From Halosimplex halobium (lineage in GTDB: Archaea; Halobacteriota; Halobacteria; Halobacteriales; Haloarculaceae): DNA of 64,000 bases. The stretch's first letter is position 1. Every line of letters starts with the position of its first letter. The DNA lies in assembly GCF_051414055.1 (NCBI RefSeq), contig NZ_JBLKNX010000004.1, forward strand, positions 299,709-363,708. The letters are read 5' to 3'. The notes beneath the pieces were generated by a model. It searched no databases and was not told the DNA's origin. It saw only the letters and a program-made list of their open reading frames with translations. This document shows, piece by piece, positions 59,531 to 64,000 of the stretch. The position numbers and the translations under genes were made by a program.

Positions 59531-60379
59531 GTGAGTGACGCGGCCAGGCACCCGCGCGTGCTGGACCTGCCCCGCGACGAGACCGGGCTGGCGACGACCG
59601 CCGTCGCGCTCAGGCGGCTCCAGGAGCTGTTGCCGGAGTTTCTCGTCGACCTGGTGGCCGACGCCGACGCGGAGGGACTGGTCGTCCCGCTGGACGGCGG
59701 GGTCGCGACCGCGACGGCGGCGGCGCTGGCCGTCGACGCCGTCGGCGCCGAGGACGTGCTCGGGCTCGCGATGCCGGCGGGGCTGACCGACGAGGCGACC
59801 GCCCGGACCGCCGAGACGGTCGCGGAGATGCTGGGGATCGACCACCGGCGCCTGCAGCTGCAGCCCGTGCTCGCGGCCTTCCAGGAGACGGTCGGGGCGG
59901 CGGGCGGCCCCGCCGACGACCTGGTCGCGACGGACAACGCCGTCGAGCGGTTCCGGACGGCGACGGCCTACTACTTCGCCAACCGCAGGGAGGCGCTCGT
60001 CGTCGGCCCGGTCGACCGCACGGCCAGGCTGCTCGGGTCGGCGACCAAGTACGGTGAGACGGGCGTCGACTGTTTCCTGTTCGGCGACCTCTACCGGACG
60101 GAGGTCCGCGCGCTCGCCGGGGCGATGGACCTGCCGGTCGACGTGCTCGACGGCGACGACCGCGCGCCGCCGGGCGACGCGACCGACACGGAGCGACTCG
60201 ATGTCGACGCCGAGACGGTCGACCGGGTGCTGCGCCTGCACGTCGACGAGGGGCGGGAACCACGGGCGGTGGCCGACCGCCTGGGGATCGACCGCTCGGT
60301 CGTGACCCGACTGAAGGAGTGGTGCGCGGCGACGCGACACAAGCGACACATGCCCCCGAAGCCGTCGACGAACCGTTGA
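59531..60379 (+). CDS. NAD-synthetase-like protein with a degenerate PP-loop
   Basis: The protein has 282 residues. Length, LVVPLDGGVATATAAALAVDAV at the position of the ATP-binding PP-loop, ATKYGETGVDCFLFGDLYRTEVRALAGAM and the C-terminal HKRHMPPKPS all fit archaeal NadE. The SGGIDSA motif of active NAD synthetases is replaced by DGGVATA, losing the serines and aspartate that hold ATP and magnesium. It is therefore probably a paralogue with another or no catalytic role; a true nadE would be elsewhere in the genome. The start is a GTG at 59531. An AT-rich region near 59390-59450 holds candidate promoters. Confidence 0.7.
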   Translation: MSDAARHPRVLDLPRDETGLATTAVALRRLQELLPEFLVDLVADADAEGLVVPLDGGVATATAAALAVDAVGAEDVLGLAMPAGLTDEATARTAETVAEMLGIDHRRLQLQPVLAAFQETVGAAGGPADDLVATDNAVERFRTATAYYFANRREALVVGPVDRTARLLGSATKYGETGVDCFLFGDLYRTEVRALAGAMDLPVDVLDGDDRAPPGDATDTERLDVDAETVDRVLRLHVDEGREPRAVADRLGIDRSVVTRLKEWCAATRHKRHMPPKPSTNR

Positions 60380-60534
60380 GCGGGCCAGCGGACCGCCGCG
60401 ACGCCAGTGGGTCGGGGGGCGCGCCGGTGGGTCGGCGAGGGGCACCTGTCGGTCGGGGATCGGCGCCGGTCACACGGGCAATTTCCGGTCCCCGCGCCCG
60501 GTACCCCTAAGGGTCAGAATCCACTAGAACGGGT

Positions 60535-61587
60535 GTGGATCCGTCACGCCTGCGTCCCCGGACGGTCGCCCTCGCGGTCCTGTGCGTCGCGGTGATCGCC
60601 TTCGCAGCGGCGACGCTGGACTCGACGACGAACCCGGACCCGTCGGCCGGCGCGGGCTACGCCGGCCAGCCCGACGAGCTGGGCGGCGACCGCACCCCCG
60701 CCGAGGAGTCGACCGGCGACAGCAGGAGCCAGCGGGACTCGGTGCTTGACCTCGACTTCGACTTCGAGCAGGGGACGCCGTTCCAGTTCTGCCAGCCGTG
60801 GCTGAAACAGCCGCTCGTCCAGCTGCTGTTGCTGTTCGGGATCTTCGGCGTGTTCTCCGTCGGGCGCTGGCTCGACGACGCCGCGACGGGGCTGGCCGCC
60901 GTCTTCGTGGTCGGTTACCCCGGCTTCTTCCTCTATCTGCTCTTCACGACCTGCCGGACGGACCCGGGGCTGCTCTCGCTGGCCGACGGCGGGCGGCCCG
61001 CACAGGAGGGCGGCGGGCTGTTCGGCGGCCAGAGCACGGTCGCGGCGCCGTCGTTCTCGACGACCGCGCTGCTGGTGCTCGTGGTCGCCACGCTGGTCGC
61101 CGTCGCCGCGCTGGTGCTGACCGGCAACCACGACCAGCGCGACGAGTACGAGTCCGGCGGCGAGGACGACGACGCCGAGCCGGAGCCGTCGGCGGACGTG
61201 CGGGCGGTCGGCGCGGCCGCGGGCCGGGCGGCCGACCGCATCGAGGAGACCGACGAGTTCGAGAACGAGGTCTACCGGGCGTGGGCGGCGATGACCGAGC
61301 ACCTCGCGGTCGACCGGCCGGAGTCGAGCACGCCCGCGGAGTTCGCGACGGCCGCGACGGCCGCGGGGATGGACCCGGCGGACGTGGCCCGGCTCACCGA
61401 CATCTTCGAGGAAGTGCGCTACGGCGGGGCCGAGCCGACCGACGAGCGCGAGCGGGCGGCCGTCGAGACGCTGCGGCGGATCGAGGCGACCTACGCCGAC
61501 GCGGACGCCGGCGGTGACGCGGATGGCGGCGGTGACGCGGATGGCGGCGGTGACGTGGACGGCGACGGGAGGGCGGGCGGCGGATGA
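60535..61587 (+). CDS. DUF4129 domain membrane protein
   Basis: The protein has 350 residues. An N-terminal helix (TVALAVLCVAVIAFAAATL), a low-complexity acidic stretch, two adjacent helices at about 95-145 (LVQLLLLFGIFGVFSV, GLAAVFVVGYPGFFLYLLF), another helix (STTALLVLVVATLVAVAALVL) and a C-terminal cytoplasmic domain follow. This last one (FENEVYRAWAAMTEHLAVDRPESSTPAEFATAA, VARLTDIFEEVRYGGAEPTDERERAAVETL in parts) is DUF4129. In haloarchaea this family leads an operon with a small membrane protein, DUF58, another membrane protein and a MoxR ATPase; the same order begins here. The start is a GTG at 60535 with CCCTAAGG about 28 nt upstream. The end carries GGDADGGGD repeats. Confidence 0.85.
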   Translation: MDPSRLRPRTVALAVLCVAVIAFAAATLDSTTNPDPSAGAGYAGQPDELGGDRTPAEESTGDSRSQRDSVLDLDFDFEQGTPFQFCQPWLKQPLVQLLLLFGIFGVFSVGRWLDDAATGLAAVFVVGYPGFFLYLLFTTCRTDPGLLSLADGGRPAQEGGGLFGGQSTVAAPSFSTTALLVLVVATLVAVAALVLTGNHDQRDEYESGGEDDDAEPEPSADVRAVGAAAGRAADRIEETDEFENEVYRAWAAMTEHLAVDRPESSTPAEFATAATAAGMDPADVARLTDIFEEVRYGGAEPTDERERAAVETLRRIEATYADADAGGDADGGGDADGGGDVDGDGRAGGG

Positions 61588-62180
61588 GCCGAAGCGTCAC
61601 GGCGACGCTGGGGGTGATCCTGGGGGTCGTCGGGCTCGCCGCGCTCGCCGTCCCACAGATCACGACGCCGCTGCCGACCGGCGACCCGTTCGTCCTGGTC
61701 GTCGGACTGGTCCTCCTCCTGGGGGCGGTGGCGCAGGTCCAGCGCCGGCGCCACACGGAGCTCGACTACGCGGAGACGCCGGACGCGGAGCTCGCGGTCG
61801 AGCTGCCGACGCCGGGCGACGACCTGGACCGGCGGCTCGGCCGGCTGCGGCTGACGCGGTTCAACGAGTCCGAGCGCCGCCGCATCAGCGACGAGATCGG
61901 CGACGTGGCCGCGGAGACGATCCGCCGGCGCGAGCGCTGCTCGCCGGAGGAGGCACGGCGGGCGCTCGACGAGGGGACCTGGACCGACGACCCGTTCGCG
62001 GCCGCGTTCTTCACCGGTCGGGTGCCCGAGGCGCCGACGACCGACCGGCTGCGCGAACTGCTCGACCGCGAGTCGCCGTTCAAGCGCCGCGCCGCCCGGG
62101 CGGTCGACGCCATCGAGCGGCTGCTGGAGCCCGACGACCGGCGCGACGCCGACGAACGACCGGGGGACGACGATGAGTGA
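61584..62180 (+). CDS. Small membrane protein of the DUF4129-DUF58 operon (DUF7269-like)
   Basis: This 198-residue protein has two N-terminal helices (ATLGVILGVVGLAALAVPQI, FVLVVGLVLLLGAVAQV) and a cytoplasmic helical domain (LDRRLGRLRLTRFNESERRRISDEIGDVAAETIRRRERCSPEEARRALDEGTW in parts). It matches the position and plan of the family I know as DUF7269 in haloarchaeal DUF58 operons. Its ATG overlaps the DUF4129 stop (ATGA at 61584-61587), and its own end overlaps the DUF58 start by 8 bp. The role is unknown; it probably works with MoxR and the DUF58 protein. Confidence 0.8.
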   Translation: MSRSVTATLGVILGVVGLAALAVPQITTPLPTGDPFVLVVGLVLLLGAVAQVQRRRHTELDYAETPDAELAVELPTPGDDLDRRLGRLRLTRFNESERRRISDEIGDVAAETIRRRERCSPEEARRALDEGTWTDDPFAAAFFTGRVPEAPTTDRLRELLDRESPFKRRAARAVDAIERLLEPDDRRDADERPGDDDE

Positions 62181-63834
62181 GGACGAGCCAGGGCGGTCGG
62201 ACGACGAGCGACCGGGCGACGGGCGGCCGGACGACGGGCGGTCGGACGACGAGCGACCGGGTGACGGGCGGCCGGACACCGGCGGCTCGGAGGGCGAGCG
62301 ACCGGGCGACGGGCGGCCGGACACCGGCGGCTCGGAGGGCGAGCGGTCGGCCCCGGAGCGGCCGGACGGCGGCCGTGCGGTGATGGACGAGGCCGACGAG
62401 CCGTCGGTCGACACTGGCGACGGGACCGAGTCGCAGTCGGCGGGAGCGAGCGGACGGGACGGAGCGGGGGCGGAGACGGAAACGGCGGCTGCGGCGACAG
62501 CCGAGGGAGCGGCGGGTGCGGACGCGGAGACGCCGGGTCCGTCGGCAGTGACGGTCCGTTCCTCGCGGGTACGGTCGACCAACCACTGGGTCGGGTTCGC
62601 GGCGCTGGTCTTCTGCTCGGCCGGGCTGGGCGCGCTCGTGCGCTCGCGACCGCTCATGCTCGCGGCCGTCGCCGGCGTCGGCTACCTCGCGTACGCGAAC
62701 ACGACGGAGGCGCCCGAGCCGGCGCTGGCAGTCGAGCGGCGCCTCTCCGAGGACGAGCCCGAGCCGGGCGACACCGTGGAGGTGACGGTGGTCGTCGAGA
62801 ACGTCGGCGAGGCGGTCCTGCCGGACCTGCGGGTCGTCGAGCAGGTACCGGAGGCGCTGGCGGTCACCGACGGGCCGGCGCGGGCGGCGACCGCGCTCCG
62901 GCCGGGCTCGCGGATGACCTTCTCCTACGAGGTGCTCGCGCGCCGGGGCGCCTACCGCTTCGAGGGGCTGACCGTGCTCGCGCGCAACGCCAGCGGCAGC
63001 CGCGAGCGGGAGCTCGACGTCGAGACGGAACGGGCGGCGATCACCTGCCTGGCGCCGGTCGACGCGACGGACACGGTGCCGCTGCGGGGGCTCACCTCGC
63101 CGTACACGGGCCGGGTCCCGACGGACTCGTCGGGCGAGGGCACGGAGTTCGCGTCGCTGCGGGAGTACCAGCACGGGGACGCCCTCTCGCGGATCGACTG
63201 GAACACCTACGCCCGCGACCGGACGCTGACGACCATGGAGTTCCGCGAGGAGCGCATGGCGACGGTGGTCGTCGTCCTCGACCTGCGGCCGGAGGCGTAC
63301 CTCCAGACCGGCGACGACGGGCCCCACGCGGTCGACCGCGGCATCGACGCCGCCCGCAGGGTGTTCAACTCGCTGCTGGACACGGGCGACCGCGTCGGGA
63401 TCGCGGCGTTTTCGGCCGAGAGCGTCTGGCTGTCGCCCGGCGCGGGGCCCACCCACCGCGCTCGCGCCCGTGAGCTGCTGTCGACCCACCCGGCGCTGTC
63501 GCCGCTGCCGCCCGACGGGCGGGTGTACGTCCGGCTCCGGCTGCGCCGGCTGTCCCAGCGGCTCGACGACGACGCCCAGGTGGTGTTCGTCTCGCCGATG
63601 CCCGACGAGACGAGCGCGGTGATCGCCCGCTCGCTGCACGCCCGGGGCCACGCCGTCACCGTCCTCAGCCCGGACCCGACGGCGTCGGACACGCCGGGGC
63701 GGCGGCTGGCGGCCGTCGACCGGTCGAACCGGCTGAACGACCTGCGGGGCAGCGACGTGCGCGTCGTCGACTGGGGCGGCGACGAGCGGCTGGCCGAGGC
63801 GCTCGAACGCGCGCGCAGGCGGTGGTCCGGATGA
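62173..63834 (+). CDS. DUF58 domain protein
   Basis: The protein has 553 residues. The N-terminal 125 residues are low complexity, built on DDERPGDGRPD and TGGSEGERPGDGRPD repeats. Two helices follow (NHWVGFAALVFCSAGLGALV, PLMLAAVAGVGYLAYA), then a beta-sandwich-like domain (EPGDTVEVTVVVENVGEAVLPDLRVVEQ in parts) and the DUF58 core EYQHGDALSRIDWNTYARDRTLTTMEFREE with a von Willebrand A-like fold (VVVLDLRPEAYLQTGD, DRVGIAAFSAESVWL, VVFVSPMPDE). DUF58 proteins work with MoxR AAA ATPases, often in metal insertion or envelope functions. The start overlaps the previous gene; the N-terminal repeats differ in kind from the rest. Confidence 0.88.
   Translation: MSEDEPGRSDDERPGDGRPDDGRSDDERPGDGRPDTGGSEGERPGDGRPDTGGSEGERSAPERPDGGRAVMDEADEPSVDTGDGTESQSAGASGRDGAGAETETAAAATAEGAAGADAETPGPSAVTVRSSRVRSTNHWVGFAALVFCSAGLGALVRSRPLMLAAVAGVGYLAYANTTEAPEPALAVERRLSEDEPEPGDTVEVTVVVENVGEAVLPDLRVVEQVPEALAVTDGPARAATALRPGSRMTFSYEVLARRGAYRFEGLTVLARNASGSRERELDVETERAAITCLAPVDATDTVPLRGLTSPYTGRVPTDSSGEGTEFASLREYQHGDALSRIDWNTYARDRTLTTMEFREERMATVVVVLDLRPEAYLQTGDDGPHAVDRGIDAARRVFNSLLDTGDRVGIAAFSAESVWLSPGAGPTHRARARELLSTHPALSPLPPDGRVYVRLRLRRLSQRLDDDAQVVFVSPMPDETSAVIARSLHARGHAVTVLSPDPTASDTPGRRLAAVDRSNRLNDLRGSDVRVVDWGGDERLAEALERARRRWSG
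62263..62352 (+). repeat. 45-bp tandem repeat in the DUF58 gene
   Basis: A 45-bp unit starting GACGGGCGGCCGGACACC at 62263 is repeated at 62308, with related shorter units from about 62190 (GACGAGCGACCGGGCGACGG). It encodes RPDTGGSEGERPGDG. It is in frame and lies in the disordered N-terminus, so copy number can vary without harm. Confidence 0.8.
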
Positions 63835-63883
63835 CCGCCGCGACGGCGCCGCGACCGCGGTCCCGACCCGGGAGGTGGTCGCC

Positions 63884-64000
63884 GTGAGCGGGACGGAGGT
63901 CACCCGCCGCCCGGGCCGGCACTCGCTGGTCGTCTCGGGCGTCGCGGGCGCGACGGCGGCGGCGATGGCGCTGGTCGCGAGCGCCGCGGGCGCGGCCGTT
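63884..64000 (+). CDS. Start of next membrane protein of the DUF58 operon (truncated by window end)
   Basis: A GTG at 63884 opens a frame to the window end with 39 residues: a basic start (TEVTRRPGRHSL) and a hydrophobic segment (VVSGVAGATAAAMALVASAA), so a membrane protein. In haloarchaea the gene after DUF58 is usually a multi-helix membrane protein (DUF7519-like), which this matches in position and plan. An 18-codon frame from an ATG at 63831 overlapping the DUF58 stop ends at 63887, just overlapping the GTG. Confidence 0.55.
   Translation, partial: MSGTEVTRRPGRHSLVVSGVAGATAAAMALVASAAGAAV

Overview
The window reads as chromosomal DNA of an extremely halophilic archaeon (class Halobacteria). 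The signs are very high G+C, acidic D/E-rich proteins, many leaderless genes with a TATA-like box about 25-30 nt before an ATG or GTG, haloarchaeal cell-division genes (ftsZ2 with cdrS and cdrL), bacterio-opsin-activator-type HTH regulators, TrmB regulators, Tat-type exported proteins and an archaeal adenosylcobalamin salvage operon using CobY and CbiZ. I cannot name the genus. Family assignments rest on sequence patterns recognised by eye; no database search was possible.

Layout. 1-4066: end of an HTH_10 regulator, a small membrane protein, lipoate ligase, an M29 aminopeptidase and a cysteine-synthase-like enzyme. 4090-5880: a SAM methyltransferase gene bracketed by two inverted copies of a hairpin-rich repeat; a third copy lies at 31568-32040 beside another methyltransferase. 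5934-13300: a PH-domain membrane protein, an orphan DUF433 protein, a FAD oxidoreductase, a two-gene unit with a PQQ-type propeller protein, endonuclease IV and a 37-residue membrane microprotein. 13421-19502: a conserved hypothetical, a histidine kinase, the tRNA 2-thiolation protein NcsA, then ftsZ2-cdrS-cdrL. 19669-22424: tRNA-Tyr, a broken SPW-repeat gene, an FNT-family channel and small proteins.

22678-28823 is the B12 cluster: HAD hydrolase, cbiB, cobS, cobY, unknown, cobD, cbiZ and the corrinoid adenosyltransferase. These enzymes salvage and assemble adenosylcobinamide into cobalamin; cobyric acid synthase (cbiP) sits apart at 42341. 28889-31443: an ABC-2 exporter. 32928-37638: three surface or exported proteins, two sharing an N-terminal module. 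37907-42192: a divergent membrane histidine kinase / REC-GAF-HTH_10 regulator pair. 43964-50553: an alpha/beta hydrolase, a NarK-like MFS transporter with a NarO-like promoter motif, a GH5 glycosidase with two PKD domains, two divergent TrmB regulators that share an unusual 13-bp element, and a HalOD1 gene broken by an in-frame stop.

50578-64000: a winged-helix protein, MinD plus partner, a GT2 glycosyltransferase, small conserved proteins, a molybdopterin oxidoreductase, a DHH phosphoesterase, a divergent PP-loop protein / FkbM methyltransferase pair, a NadE paralogue lacking the usual PP-loop, and the start of a DUF4129 / small membrane protein / DUF58 operon that runs off the end.

No CRISPR array, insertion sequence, replication origin or rRNA is visible. 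The most notable non-textbook items are the covarying hairpin repeat family, the cdrS-ftsZ2 operator palindrome, the narK promoter motif, the TrmB-linked stem-loop and the two genes with premature stops.
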